DNA of 64,000 nt, from the NCBI RefSeq assembly GCF_964340395.1, contig NC_135559.1, positions 12,589,759 to 12,653,758 on the forward strand. The letters are read 5' to 3'. A program made the position numbers and the translations under genes. The notes under the pieces were generated by a model. It saw nothing but the letters and a program-made list of their open reading frames with translations, made no database searches and had not been told where the DNA came from. The DNA comes from Glandiceps talaboti (Eukaryota > Hemichordata > Enteropneusta > Spengelidae). Of this stretch, positions 39,001 to 47,697 are shown piece by piece; position 1 is the first letter of the stretch, and the number at the start of each line of letters is the position of its first letter.

Positions 39001-41433
39001 AAGCAGGTAGACATATGTTAGAGTTGAAATATGGTGGTGATCATATCAAAGGTATGGATTTTACAAATATCCTCCGTTCTGTAATTTGAATCACACTTCT
39101 TGAAACAGGCCAGCTGAGGTGCAAAACTAGTTGAATATTCAAGCGATTTTGGTTTTTATTTACTGCTGATATAGTGAAAATATTTAGAGTTGAAATATAC
39201 ACACTGTACTGTCACAGTAATACACTTTTTTTTCCAAGAACCACATAAATTGTGTGTGCATTGCTTTCCATAATTAGATGTTATTCCCCAACTACTGATA
39301 AATTCATCAATTTACTTTCATCAGATAATGTACATATTCTTCAACACCTTGTTGTATTTACATATCGTGCAATGAAATTACGTAGAGAGATTTATGTAAA
39401 TTTATCATAATTTCATTTGTAACATTTCCACTTACTTAATTTTTTCTTAGTTATTCACTGTCTTTAAAAATTAAGCAACTATATTTGTATTTTGGGCCGA
39501 TCGCCTTGGATGTACAGAATAAAAGACCATACTACTACTACTATGTTATTCCCCAATAATTTTACTTTGTTCAGCCAAGGAAAATATGAGTGACCTAAGG
39601 GGTCTTGTCACTATGAGTTGCTAGGTCACTTTAGGTCACAAGTATTTTTTGGCAGAATGAAGAAAAATATTGGGGAATAATACAGTACAATATAGACATT
39701 TTCGTAAACTATGTTCTGGATAGCCATTTCATGATTTTTCATCACCTACAATTACTTGCGATTTTAGAGAAACATAAAGTTGATCTTGTGCATTTAGAGG
39801 ATATCTTTGCTATGGGCTATTGCATCATGGGAATCAGTTTTTATTTTGGCAGTATATAAATAAAAAATAGTGTAAAAAGCCAATCCAAAAGGATACAAAC
39901 TATTTCAGAAGCAGTAGATAGTTATTCATGTGATTTTCTTGGAAGTTTGAAAATATTTAATATATTGTACTTTTTTTTCATAAACTAGGGAGTCCATTTA
40001 TTGTACGTGTAGCTGGACCACCTGATGCAACCAAACTCAAATGTTTTGGACCGGGACTTGAACATGGTATCCTAGCAACGTATAGTGGTAGGTTTGTGTG
40101 TGAAACAAGAGGTGCTGGAGCGGGTCAACTCAAAGTCCGAATACATGGACCAAAAGGTGAGTCTTATTTTGAAGTTGCTTCATTGTCAAGGTCACATAAC
40201 ATAGTCAGTTTGTGATTTCTGATCAGGACTATAGTCTCGGATCTTGTAACCTTTTTACATTGCAATCTGTGTTTTTGCTTTGCTGTTTCACAAGCCACTT
40301 GTAATTACTTGTAATGGCAAACGATTAATTGAGCCACGCCACCCCCCCCCCCCCAATGGCAGTTATCAGCATGCCTGTTTGTAGATATTTGCATACTATT
40401 TGCTTTATGTAAATAAAGTCACTCATGTGCTCATCTCATTGATGGTACAATTTACATATTGACTTAATTTGAATATAGTTAATTAGGATGATGTACATTA
40501 TCACTCCCCATTGCGACCAATCAGTTTAAGTGAATTTTTTCAAACCACATTAATCGTTTGCTGTTGCAGTGATATAAACAGTCTATGGATACTTTAACCA
40601 TAGTTTGGATTTTTCACACTTTGCCATATTATTTCCATTTTGTTAGCCTATCACAGATCTATTCACCTAGTGCAAATTCTTGTTTTTCAATTTTGTGACA
40701 AACTCTTCAAAGTAATTCTTTAACAAACATATTATGCAAATATATTGTGTAGTCGGCCATATTGCTTTGATACAAGGCAAGCATGTACCTAGGCTAGAGT
40801 ACATTGTTTTAAAAGAAATGTTTTAAAAAAGCAACACCCTTTCTCTACTTTGTTTTAAAAACAACTAACAATACTATCAACACCAACAACATTCAAAATA
40901 TTTGGTAACTATTTTCAAACCAAATATAACCCTTCACATGTACTGATAGTTGTAGTGGTTTTTGGCAAAATAGAATTCTCCACTCATATAATGAACCCAA
41001 TTGGGAAAACAGCGCCATCTAGTGGTAAATGTTTTACAGTTTCCCAATGTCGTTCATGATCAGGTTAGTAAATCTGTTGACGGTGTTTCATATCTTAAGG
41101 GCTCACACTACGAATTTCAGAGTCTTGAATCTTAACAATTCTAATCTAATCGATTTTGTATCTCTGTAATCTTTGCTTTTTGGTGTTTTAGGTGCTTTCA
41201 AAGTTGAAATGACGAGAGACAACCAAAAAGACCGTACGATTCTGGTGAAATACAACCCCGCTGAGGTTGGCGACTATACGGTGTCTGTGAGGTGGTCTGA
41301 CAAACATGCACCAGGCAGTCCATTTGAAATCAAAATTGTAGACACTGTGCAAGAACTAGAAGAGGTACAGAGAAGATTTCCCTTGACGAGCAGTATAAGT
41401 AATGACCAAAATGGCTGGCAGGAAGAGATTTGA
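23834..41433 (+). CDS. Jitterbug-type filamin (multi-CH-domain, actin-binding), 18 exons, 5' end missing
   Basis: Filamins cross-link actin filaments and link them to membrane receptors. Eighteen exons with GT-AG borders join into one frame of about 974 residues (counted from the first complete codon) ending in TGA at 41431-41433. In order: the last helix of CH1 (about residues 1-30, with the filamin-like run LILGLIWRLIL), CH2 (about 38-140), CH3 (about 145-250; both contain SDWNDGV), then about seven filamin repeats recognisable by GxGL starts, AGxGxL centres and GSPF ends. More than two CH domains plus filamin repeats is the layout of Drosophila jitterbug; vertebrate filamins have two CH domains and 24 repeats. 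The start codon and most of CH1 were not found; they are probably upstream of the window or in small exons I could not recognise. The family is certain; calling it the jitterbug subtype is inference from domain order. Confidence 0.9.
24330..24715 (+). repeat. Dispersed repeat B, copy 2 (intron A-B)
   Basis: Contains tcaggtaaggccaaataaaa, gaaactgacatcaacctaaa and aaatctacctaccccaccta. Related to 16735-17080 (inverted), 45065-45215 and 47395-47490. Confidence 0.8.
25187..25466 (+). CDS. Filamin exon B: rest of CH2, start of CH3
   Basis: Acceptor ttacag ends at 25186; donor gtgaga follows 25466. Joining to exon A makes a split Ser codon (ag|t). It encodes the CH2 core (ALLDYCQPGLFPNW, then LSPEDM and MTYLSYY) and runs into CH3 (GWYATLNWVRRKVPEL). 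It ends in phase 0. Confidence 0.92.
26180..26330 (+). repeat. C-run / A-run low-complexity stretch
   Basis: Alternating C-rich and A-rich blocks (ttacatc + ccccccc + aaaaaaa), a degenerate simple repeat in intron B-C just before exon C. Confidence 0.85.
26418..26529 (+). CDS. Filamin exon C: CH3 middle
   Basis: Acceptor cttgcag ends at 26417; donor gtgggt starts at 26530. It encodes SDWNDGVTLCALGHACG and WPSLERSNQLENCEK, close in sequence to the matching part of CH2, so CH2 and CH3 look like sister domains. It ends in phase 1. Confidence 0.9.
27330..27860 (+). repeat. About 84 bp tandem repeat in intron C-D
   Basis: Five to six diverging copies of a unit containing ccatgtctgtatttggtgaa, gacatcggccatttcatatg and gaattccatactgtaa. 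No coding potential. Confidence 0.9.
28345..28595 (+). CDS. Filamin exon D: end of CH3 and linker
   Basis: Acceptor atctatag ends at 28344; donor gtaagg starts at 28596. It joins to exon C as a split Gly. It encodes LGLSPPLTAKELANP and VEELAVMAYAASF (the last CH helices), then a Thr-rich linker (TTEGKTTTTDDG) leading to filamin repeat 1. It ends in phase 0. Confidence 0.92.
28703..29138. mobile_element. About 435 bp inverted-repeat element in intron D-E
   Basis: Left end agtggtggacaattaaaaca then gaaggtgccgaaaagtc, inverted at the right end as gacttttcggcac and gttttaattgtccaccact. Non-coding; hAT-like ends are possible. Confidence 0.78.
29531..29695 (+). CDS. Filamin exon E: first part of filamin repeat 1
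   Basis: Acceptor ttttctag ends at 29530; donor gtaagt starts at 29696. It has 55 codons, phase 0 to 0. It encodes an atypical first Ig-like repeat up to TPTELGRHK. Its last 72 bases and the donor are duplicated just downstream (see repeat 29624-29789). Confidence 0.9.
29624..29789 (+). repeat. 83 bp duplication of exon E 3' end plus splice donor
   Basis: The end of exon E, starting gtgacatcacag at 29624, is repeated at 29707, including the donor gtaagttgatt. Over the 24 copied codons I count five silent and three conservative replacement changes (S to L, A to T, I to V). Confidence 0.9.
29820..29847 (+). repeat. Poly-A run in intron E-F
   Basis: An uninterrupted A tract of about 26 bases. 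Confidence 0.9.
30101..30242 (+). CDS. Filamin exon F: end of repeat 1, start of repeat 2
   Basis: Acceptor gttctag ends at 30100; donor gtaaga starts at 30243. It encodes VYVYAKGQIVKGTPFEI, where GTPFE is the usual repeat-ending motif, then KVKVSGIENIVVGDEATFT, the start of the next repeat. Phase 0 in, phase 1 out. Confidence 0.9.
30668..30838 (+). CDS. Filamin exon G: body of repeat 2
   Basis: Acceptor ttttcag ends at 30667; donor gtaagt starts at 30839. It encodes IDTSDAGDGELEV (the AGxGxL motif) and PNEAGSHVISVKWSGQDVT. Phase 1 in and out. Confidence 0.92.
30840..31205 (+). repeat. Degenerate TTTGACCCC-rich repeat in intron G-H
   Basis: About ten imperfect copies of (c)aactttgacccct spaced roughly 20-40 bp. 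Open frames across it are repeat artefacts. Confidence 0.7.
31576..31617 (+). CDS. Filamin exon H: 42-nt microexon, last strand of repeat 2
   Basis: This exon is too short to show in ordinary ORF scans. Acceptor atttccag ends at 31575; donor gtaaga starts at 31618. Phase 1 to 1. It joins exon G to give DSPFKIDKVRDEEE, which supplies the SPF strand that repeat 2 otherwise lacks. Skipping it would keep the frame, so it may be alternatively used. Evidence is the domain fit and both splice sites. Confidence 0.78.
32276..32554 (+). mobile_element. Hairpin element family A, copy 2 (intron H-I)
   Basis: Head ttattccccaatatttttct to ggctgaatgaag plus tail with tttcgaacccagcagaacca and gtgcatggtata. 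Same orientation as the gene. Confidence 0.85.
33488..33634 (+). CDS. Filamin exon I: first half of repeat 3
   Basis: Acceptor atttcag ends at 33487; donor gtaagt starts at 33635. It encodes GKVTAKGDGLQNGQEGQPAN and a GCGKGELNVQVEG segment. The last 70 bases plus donor form the first unit of an 84 bp tandem repeat that continues into the intron. Reading past the donor meets TGA at once. Confidence 0.93.
33565..34068 (+). repeat. 84 bp minisatellite made of exon I 3' end plus donor, six copies
   Basis: Units begin ggtcaaccagct at 33565, 33649, 33733, 33817 (ggccaacc), 33901 and 33985, all exactly 84 bp apart. Unit 1 is coding. Each intronic copy keeps the 70 bp exonic part without stop or indel and keeps a gtaagt donor. 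The sixth copy matches the exon part exactly. Copies vary at codons for GCG/ASG/DCG, T/I and V/I. Confidence 0.95.
34253..34580 (+). mobile_element. Hairpin element family A, copy 3 (intron I-J)
   Basis: Head and tail both present: ttctccaatagatttcttag, ggctgaatgaagaaaaatat, then tgttcaacttggttcatgca. It lies between the exon I minisatellite and exon J. Confidence 0.85.
34613..34738 (+). CDS. Filamin exon J: second half of repeat 3
   Basis: Acceptor gttacag ends at 34612; donor gtaaga starts at 34739. It encodes PNEDGTYSVTYTAVESGLF and VAVQWAGKDIHG, the typical second half of a filamin repeat. Phase 1 to 1. Confidence 0.93.
34757..34855 (+). mobile_element. Hairpin element family A, copy 4 (fragment, intron J-K)
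   Basis: Only part of the palindromic head is present (ccccaatatttttctttgtt, gtgacctcatctagtgattc, cctaggtcacaagtattttc). It lies directly upstream of the exon K acceptor minisatellite. Confidence 0.75.
34875..35325 (+). repeat. About 45 bp minisatellite made of exon K acceptor plus start, ten copies
   Basis: ctag|ggagtc(c/t)attt units have exon-like starts at 34891, 34936, 34981, 35026, 35071, 35117, 35157, 35200, 35256 and 35301. Six of the nine spacings are exactly 45 bp. The last is the acceptor of exon K. Several consecutive copies stay open in the coding frame (GSPFHPKII followed by FILFKL). Confidence 0.95.
35301..35444 (+). CDS. Filamin exon K: end of repeat 3, start of repeat 4
   Basis: Acceptor aaactag ends at 35300; donor gtgagt starts at 35445. 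It encodes GSPFHPKIIDPRKVNVIGN and ECENAGPG. The acceptor plus first codons are repeated nine more times upstream (34891-35300), so this is the most 3' of ten near-identical acceptors. Confidence 0.9.
35988..36095 (+). CDS. Filamin exon L: middle of repeat 4
   Basis: Acceptor atatcag ends at 35987; donor gtaaga starts at 36096. It encodes GTLSAEISSPSGHRR and DGTYVVSFVPDEEG. Phase 1 to 1. Confidence 0.92.
36125..36790 (+). repeat. About 25 bp minisatellite in intron L-M
   Basis: Unit gtagaatttgattggtagat + gagaa recurs more than 20 times with small variants (gagatgta, gagaggta), starting shortly after the exon L donor and filling most of the intron. Confidence 0.95.
36868..37056 (+). CDS. Filamin exon M: end of repeat 4, start of repeat 5
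   Basis: Acceptor tattcag ends at 36867; donor gtatgt starts at 37057. It encodes DHDFHLFWSGLPVRSSPS (an SSPS in place of the usual GSPF), then VCTGRGLKQGKV and GSLAGPG. Phase 1 to 1. Confidence 0.92.
37514..37618 (+). CDS. Filamin exon N: middle of repeat 5
   Basis: Acceptor ttgtag ends at 37513; donor gtaagt starts at 37619. It encodes GDPKCTMNGIKGDIPI and YRAKYIPSNAG. Phase 1 to 1. Confidence 0.9.
37883..38059 (+). CDS. Filamin exon O: end of repeat 5, start of repeat 6
   Basis: Acceptor aatttag ends at 37882; donor gtaggt starts at 38060. It encodes HLTWSDKQVEGSPFKVSIAE, then KVTVTGSGVREGIVG and DTRDAGPG. Phase 1 to 1. Confidence 0.93.
38463..38800 (+). mobile_element. Hairpin element family A, copy 5 (intron O-P)
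   Basis: Head ttattccacaatatttttct to aatattggggaataatataa and tail with gacccatatttcagacatcg and a ttggcttgagtatggtata end. Confidence 0.85.
38902..39051 (+). CDS. Filamin exon P: middle of repeat 6
   Basis: Acceptor tttcag ends at 38901; donor gtatgg starts at 39052. It encodes GQLTARCMGPHNMTP, HDGTYTISMNPEEAGRHMLE and GGDHIKG. Phase 1 to 1. Confidence 0.92.
39541..39690 (+). mobile_element. Hairpin element family A, copy 6 (head only, intron P-Q)
   Basis: Palindrome from ttattccccaataattttac to gaaaaatattggggaataat, about 145 bp, without the tail. Confidence 0.85.
39703..39838 (+). repeat. Dispersed repeat family C, copy 1 (intron P-Q)
   Basis: Contains catgatttttcatcaccta, caattacttgcgatttta and ttgcatcatgggaatcag. 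It matches the reverse complement of 63403-63560. Confidence 0.75.
39989..40156 (+). CDS. Filamin exon Q: end of repeat 6, start of repeat 7
   Basis: Acceptor aaactag ends at 39988; donor gtgagt starts at 40157. It encodes GSPFIVRVAGPP, LKCFGPGLEHGI and TRGAGAGQLKVRIHGPKG. The acceptor and first codons resemble exon K, as expected for homologous repeats. Phase 1 to 1. Confidence 0.93.
41192..41433 (+). CDS. Filamin exon R: last coding exon, end of repeat 7 and C-terminus
   Basis: Acceptor tgttttag ends at 41191; stop TGA is at 41431-41433. It encodes YNPAEVGDYTVSVRWSDKH and GSPFEIKIVD, then a polar tail (QELEEVQRRFPLTSS, ending GWQEEI). The protein ends soon after repeat 7, far shorter than 24-repeat filamins. 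I see no separate vertebrate-like dimerisation repeat. A longer isoform with further 3' exons cannot be excluded. Confidence 0.9.
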
Positions 41434-41929
41434 TTTGATTTACTGTCTAACTTCTAAACAATCTGGAAATTTGCTTCAATTTTGTAATTGTATGATACAA
41501 AAAGTATCGTGTATCAGCCATAATTCACTAGAGACTAGTCTGTAAGGTACACTATGAAAGGGCGCCCTCACACATCGGTCAACCCCATTCCATAGATAGA
41601 GCAGACCAGTGAGGGCAGCATAACATGGCATAGCTTACAGTCTGTCTGAAGATATATTTTGATACATTAGACAGCCTGTGGGCATCTAAATAATTGTGGC
41701 TATTTTTTATGAAAATGAAAAGAATTATTCATGCACAGGTTTTTCAAGTAAATAATCTTGTGGCTATTCTTACCAGAGTATTTATATAAAAGTGAACTAG
41801 ACGTTTGATTCAGGCATAGCCTGATGTATAAGTATGGTGAATGAAAAATAACAAAAAATAATAGATATGATTGAACCCCCCCCCCTATTGAAAAGTTTTG
41901 TACAGTACAATAGTAACATGATTAAAATA

Positions 41930-42445
41930 GCCAACTGTGCTGTGTGTGAAATGTAGTTATTTTACAGTTTTAGTACTACATTGTACTGGACTACAAAAAT
42001 AACAGTGCTGTGTGTGAAATATAGTTATTTTACAGTTTTAGTACTACATTGTACTGGACTACAAAAATAACAGTGCTGTGTGTGAAATATAGTTATTTTA
42101 CAGTTTTAGTACTACATTGTACTGGACTACAAAAATAACTGCTGTGTGTGAAATGTAGTTATTTTACAGTTTTAGTACTACATTGTACTGGACTACAAAA
42201 ATAACAGTGCTGTGTTTGAAATGTAGTTATTTTACAGTTTTAGTACTACATTGTACTGGACTACAAAAATAACAGTGCTGTGTGTGAAATGTAGTTATTT
42301 TACAGTTTTAGTACTACATTGTACTGGACTACAAAAATAACAGTGCTGTGTGTGAAATGTAGTTATTTTACAGTTTTAGTACTACATTGTACTGGACTAC
42401 AAAAATAACAGTACTTTGTAAAATGTAATTTTAGTTTTAGTAGTT
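41930..42445 (+). repeat. 68 bp tandem repeat after filamin stop
   Basis: Seven near-perfect copies of a 68 bp unit containing tgtgtgaaatgtagttattt and tagtactacattgtactgga, followed by a degraded copy. It lies about 500 bp after the stop codon, probably in the 3' UTR. Confidence 0.95.
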
Positions 42446-43284
42446 ATTTTACAGTTTTAGCACTACATAATTTTTCTATTTTCTTGAAGAATTTATCCCA
42501 TGTTTATCAGTATCTAGTCAACAATTCTTTGTACTGAATGTGTCTAACTGAGGTACTACAAACCATAAAAACTTTACTTTCTCATTATGTATATTCATCC
42601 TCGTGTAATTTTTTGGATGATACATAATTTATCTTTGATTTTCTCACCATAGTTGCTTCAAAAAATTCATTTTTACTTAACTTTTGAGAAATAATTCCAA
42701 AGGGGGAAAACAATCACACTGAATCGTAAATCAATTTAAAATAGCATTGGTACATTTGCTGAAATTTGATGTGTCAACGTTTGTTACCGTTTTTTTTTTA
42801 CTAACAAATGTGAATAATGACATTCAAGCAAGTATAGCGAAAATCAAATTATTGGACAAAATTGAATTCAATGTTTATGAGTAGAATAATTCAAAAAAAG
42901 ATAAATTATTTAAAAGTGGCATGCTGGGAAATGCAAAACTAGTATAATTTGTGGTTTCTATAAAATACTTTTCAACAGTTTGTCTTCTGATGTTTGTTTG
43001 TTTGTTTGTTTGTTTGTTTTGTTTTGTTTCATTTGTTGTTTTTGTTTTTTGGAGTGCACACATTACTTTTTTATAATATACTGAACTATCTAAATTGTTT
43101 TTTCTTCAATACCTCTATATTATTTTACAGACTTGTGACAGTCATGAGCAAATTGAAACAATTTGTTTGTTAAGAAATGTGTACTTTTTGTTTTTACTAA
43201 ACTGTATAATTTGTCCCCAAATACTAGTTCTGAATTAGATTACTGTATTGTGATAATCAGCAAATAACTTTAATATCGAATGAT

Positions 43285-43292
43285 GAGAGAGC

Positions 43293-43357
<65 letters not shown>
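43285..43357 (+). repeat. (GA)n / (GACA)n microsatellite
   Basis: A gagaga tract followed by about 12 units of gaca. Confidence 0.95.
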
Positions 43358-43362
43358 CACAT

Positions 43363-43600
43363 AATTACCATAGGCATCCATATTGAAAAATAAAATTGCA
43401 CCAAACAAAGTTTTTGTAATAACAATAAAAAAAAATAACACTTAAAACAAATTCTATCTATGTCAAAGATTATGAGTTTGTACTTTTTTTTTTTATTCTG
43501 AATATCAGCATTATTAACTAAACCTTGAGTATATATTACACATTTGAAATGTTTTGAAATATATTAAGATTTAGAAAGATGTGTTTATTTTCTAGGGTTG
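43363..43600 (+). repeat. Dispersed repeat, copy near filamin 3' end
   Basis: Segment with attaccataggcatcca, aaaataaaattgcacca and ccttgagtatatattacaca is found again at 49965-50130 in the same orientation with small indels. Confidence 0.75.
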
Positions 43601-44393
43601 TAGTCTATCAACTTCAGTATTGTTTTTGTCTTGTGAACCCCCTCGCATATAATATATATTATGACTTTGTGAAAATGAAAACTGCATTCTGAATGCATAT
43701 CGTCCCTTGCAATGAAATTTCTTTAGAAATATTTCTCAAAGCTAACTATTATCTAAAAAGGAAGTATCTTATTTGCTATCAATGTGTTGTTTAATGACAG
43801 TGTGTAGTTGCAAGAGCTGATCGAAACTCAGTTGTCAAAGAGAGTCATATATTGTTGGCGAGTGATTTAGTTTTAAATGTCAATTTTGTTAGGTTATTTA
43901 AAAAAGAACTTAACTGTGAAGGTATTTTGGTAACATAGCAACAACAAATCAGCCAATGTGAGATTTATGATTATTTATCAAAAGTTTTACTGCTGTCTGT
44001 AATTCTTCAGTTCTAAGAATATGAAAACATTTGACATTCTGTCAGCTTTTACAAGCCAGCATGACAATCCATATTATGAAATTAAACTATTGAGGGCGCT
44101 CTCCATGTTGTGTCAGCCATATTGTGAAATAAAACTATTGAGGGCGCTATAGGGTTAAAATATGATAATAACCAAGATATGTAGGAAGTTTATTATAAGT
44201 TTTATTTGAATATATGCCTGGTAAGTGGTGTGAGGACAATCACACTGTAGATGGTTATTTTGCTTTCATATTTGTATAAGTTTAGATTTAAATTTTATAT
44301 CTTGTGATTACAGTTAATTTTGTAATTACATGAATACATTTATTAGTAATCTTCAGAGTAGAATCATGGCGGCAATGTCAGTTCATTAAAGTG

Positions 44394-44725
44394 GCCATAT
44401 GGATGAGGATTGGGTATTTATTTTGGATTTTTAATTTATAAAACAATTTTATCGTGCTTCCTACTTGAAAAAATCAATGTGATAGACCAAGTCCTTGTTT
44501 GTAACTCAATACATTGCAGAAGATTAATAAATGTGTCAAATGTTTGTAATTGTATTTGCAATAAGAAATTTTTGTCAAATTTTTTAGCTTTTTGCAATGT
44601 ATTGAGTTACAAACACAGACTTGGTCTATGTTGTTTCACATTGATTTTGTCAAGTAGGAAGCCATGATAAAGTCATTTTAGAAAATTAAAAACCCCAAAT
44701 AAATACCAAACTCTCGTCCATATAG
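44394..44725. mobile_element. Large hairpin element (about 330 bp palindrome)
   Basis: Left arm starts gccatatggatgag and right arm ends ctcgtccatatagc. The arms match for about 150 bp, including gcttcctacttga, gaccaagtc and tgtaactcaatacattgca. No coding sequence; typical of a foldback or MITE-type element. It would form a strong stem-loop if transcribed in the filamin 3' UTR. Confidence 0.8.
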
Positions 44726-45064
44726 CTATTTCAATATTGATATTTCACACATATTCAATTACTCAAGATTTGTCGCAAGTTGGCGCTATTTTCATCAAGT
44801 AGAAATTTTATTGACAATATTATATATACACATATTATATATACAGCTCGTTTTTAGTGATTTTTCAGAAATATTTTGTAAATAATACTATTCAGAATAT
44901 GGATATATATCAACTGTAATCAGTGTTAAAATGTACAAATACTTTTAAATAAAAACTGGTGTACATGTACTATCATAGTTTGTGTTTTGCTTTTCATTGC
45001 AGTAGACTTTCTACGAGTTTGAAACATTTCTTTTGTCTCGCATGATAATGCCTATAAAAATAAT

Positions 45065-45215
45065 TGTTTGAAAAAAATTGACCCCACATAATTTTTCTGA
45101 CCGTAAACTTTTTACATATTCGAGAAAAAAAATGATAAAATTGCAAAAATTGTGAAGTCCTACCAGAAATGGTGGATGTGGAAACTTACATCTACATAAA
45201 AAGACAAAGTCACTC
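45065..45215 (+). repeat. Dispersed repeat B, copy 3 (partial)
   Basis: Shares ctttttacatattcgagaaa, tgtgaagtccta and ggaaacttacatctacataa with copy 2. Confidence 0.7.
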
Positions 45216-45319
45216 TAGCAGATTTAAACTGAATGCCTTCGGTGCGGTAAGGGCTTAGTCTTTAGATTTTCATTCCTACACGATAATTGGAATGCAACAG
45301 AACATATACAATTAGTTAT

Positions 45320-45900
45320 GTTTGAAGTATGTACCAAATTTAATTGAATTTGACATTTGAAGTATGTACCAAATTTAATTGAATTTGAAGAGTGCAATTT
45401 CAAAATATAGCCTAATTACTGAAAGTCATTAATTATGCAAATGACTCATTACAACTAAAAGCTACATCACCAAGCTTTTCAGAAATTGTGTGAATAGTTA
45501 TTTTGAAGTATGCACCAAATTATATTGAATTTGTTGAAGTATGCATTCTTAAGATATAGCCTAATTACTGAAAATCAATAATTATGCAAATGACTCATTA
45601 AAACTAAGTTACATCAATGAGCTTATTGAGTCATGTGCACCCTCATATCATGAATGTATGCACCAAATTATATAGAGCTTGAAGCTTGTGCTCTTCATAT
45701 ACAGCCTAAGGTACTGAAAATCATTAATTATGCAAATGAGTCAATAAAACTACAAGCTATATATCAAACTTTATATGACATGCATTTTGTTATAATGATG
45801 CATGTGTCAGATTATATTGAATTTGAAGTGCATTCTTAAGATACTGCCTAATTACCGAAAACCATAAATATTCTTGGAATATTTACCAAAACCTATCTAG
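45320..45900 (+). repeat. About 150 bp degenerate tandem repeat, four copies
   Basis: Copies carry gaagtatg(t/c)accaaatt, gatatagcctaattactgaa and attatgcaaatgactcatt. Confidence 0.85.
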
Positions 45901-45974
45901 TTCTTGCCATTACCCTGAAGAATATGTGCATCAAATTTTGTTTGAATTCGGTCACTCATTTTTGAGAAAACGAT

Positions 45975-46002
45975 GACACAGACAGACACACACCCACCCC
46001 AT

Positions 46003-46039
<37 letters not shown>

Positions 46040-46190
46040 TAAGTTTTTACACACACAAAATATTTACACACATTACTAATTAATTGAAAGCTATGAACAA
46101 TCAACCAATTTAGACTCTACAGTAACACCAACAATGTTTACTAACTTTGGCCAATTAACAAACACACACACACACATACACACACACGTG
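45975..46190 (+). repeat. CA-rich microsatellites
   Basis: Several (ca)n tracts at 45985-46035 and 46160-46190 after a gacacagacagaca string. Confidence 0.9.
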
Positions 46191-46307
46191 TGCAAACTCT
46201 TATCCCTGACCATAGCGCAACTGAGCCTCCGTTTACTTGTCAAGAATATATCAAATATGCAATGCTTATTACGATAACTTAAACGTCATACCTCACCCAC
46301 CCACAAA

Positions 46308-46308
46308 G

Positions 46309-46345
<37 letters not shown>

Positions 46346-46358
46346 TACATACATACAT

Positions 46359-46407
<49 letters not shown>

Positions 46408-46441
46408 GAGAGAGAGAGATATATATATATATATATATATA
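46308..46441 (+). repeat. (CA)n-(CATA)n-(TA)n compound microsatellite
   Basis: Successive ca, cata, ca, ta, ga and ta tracts. The open frames on both strands are artefacts. Confidence 0.95.
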
Positions 46442-46698
46442 AATATGCAAGGTGTTGGGTCCCTCCAGGGCTTCTAGGGGGAGACCCCTTAGGACCCCAT
46501 AAGAGATATACATATTCCCTGCTCAAGCTTTCCCATACCTTTCACTGTCAAGGTGCTATTAAACTCCTTTTGGAATATATTTACCCTGTGTAGTCAATAA
46601 TTATAATTATGATAGTGCTAACCCGGGATCTTATAAAGTAGATGCAAGACAGTCAAGCAGTCCACACTGAGTCACAATCAAAAAATACCTGTCATGTG

Positions 46699-46823
<125 letters not shown>

Positions 46824-47394
46824 GGGGGTCATCATGTTTTAGAATTAAGTGATAGGGGGGTCAGCCTGTTTTTGGTTTTACAGATAGGGGGGTCAGTGAC
46901 TTTTTGTTGGCCCAATTTAAGAATCCACCAACCAACCAACCAACCCCCCCCCCCAACCCCCCAGGCTGAAGAAACTGAACAGTCCCTTAGAGATTATTCA
47001 CTTCTCGTGTTTTTTTTTTCTGGTCTATTTTGCTAGATAATATTTATTTCCATGTCTTCATTTCGATATCAGCTCTGATCTCTTATTGAGTTGCTGTTTC
47101 TATCAGCATTGTCAATACACAAATGTTCAGCCAAACATTCAGATTGAGAAATTGCGAGACTCGTGACACCAGCCCCACCCCTTTCACCAATATCAAGATG
47201 TTTAACAACTTTCTATTTATATTCCTACAGGTCCTACCTGACGGAACTATGACCTTCGTATTATGATAATGTCAGAAAAGTCTACGTTAAAACCAACAAA
47301 GGTACAGAACCTTCTGACTCTAGGTGAAATTGATTTCACTCTGCGATAACAATTCAAAGACAATGCAACTTTACAAAACTATACAATAAAATAC

Positions 47395-47490
47395 AATTTT
47401 AAAAAATCTACCTACCCTACCTCTAGATTCTAAAATTGGGTGTAATCAGAACAACACAATTATTTTTGTTAGGCCTAAGAAATGCAAAAG
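47395..47490 (+). repeat. Dispersed repeat B, copy 4 (partial)
   Basis: Shares aaatctacctaccctacctc and aattgggtgtaatcagaaca with copy 2. Confidence 0.7.
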
Positions 47491-47697
47491 AATAAGATTT
47501 AGTATATCTGCAGGAGGATCTCGACTTGCATTTGCTGTCCCACCTACGTCTTTCAGTGCTGTATGTATATATTGTATTGCTGGGGTAAACATCAGAACCA
47601 TGAATGGATGGTGGTGTGTCACAGCTAAAATATTGGCGGTGCTCTCACGCTCAACGAGAGATTAAAGAGCGCCATCAACGACTGCATCGATCACCGA

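Larger units (their letters stand above)
41434..44970 (+). other. Probable filamin 3' UTR / downstream region
   Basis: No coding exon was found after the stop. An aataaa signal at 44948-44953 is a plausible polyadenylation site, giving a 3' UTR of up to about 3.5 kb if it is used. The stretch holds a 68 bp tandem repeat, a GACA array, a dispersed repeat and a large hairpin. The transcript end is inferred, not shown. Confidence 0.35.
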
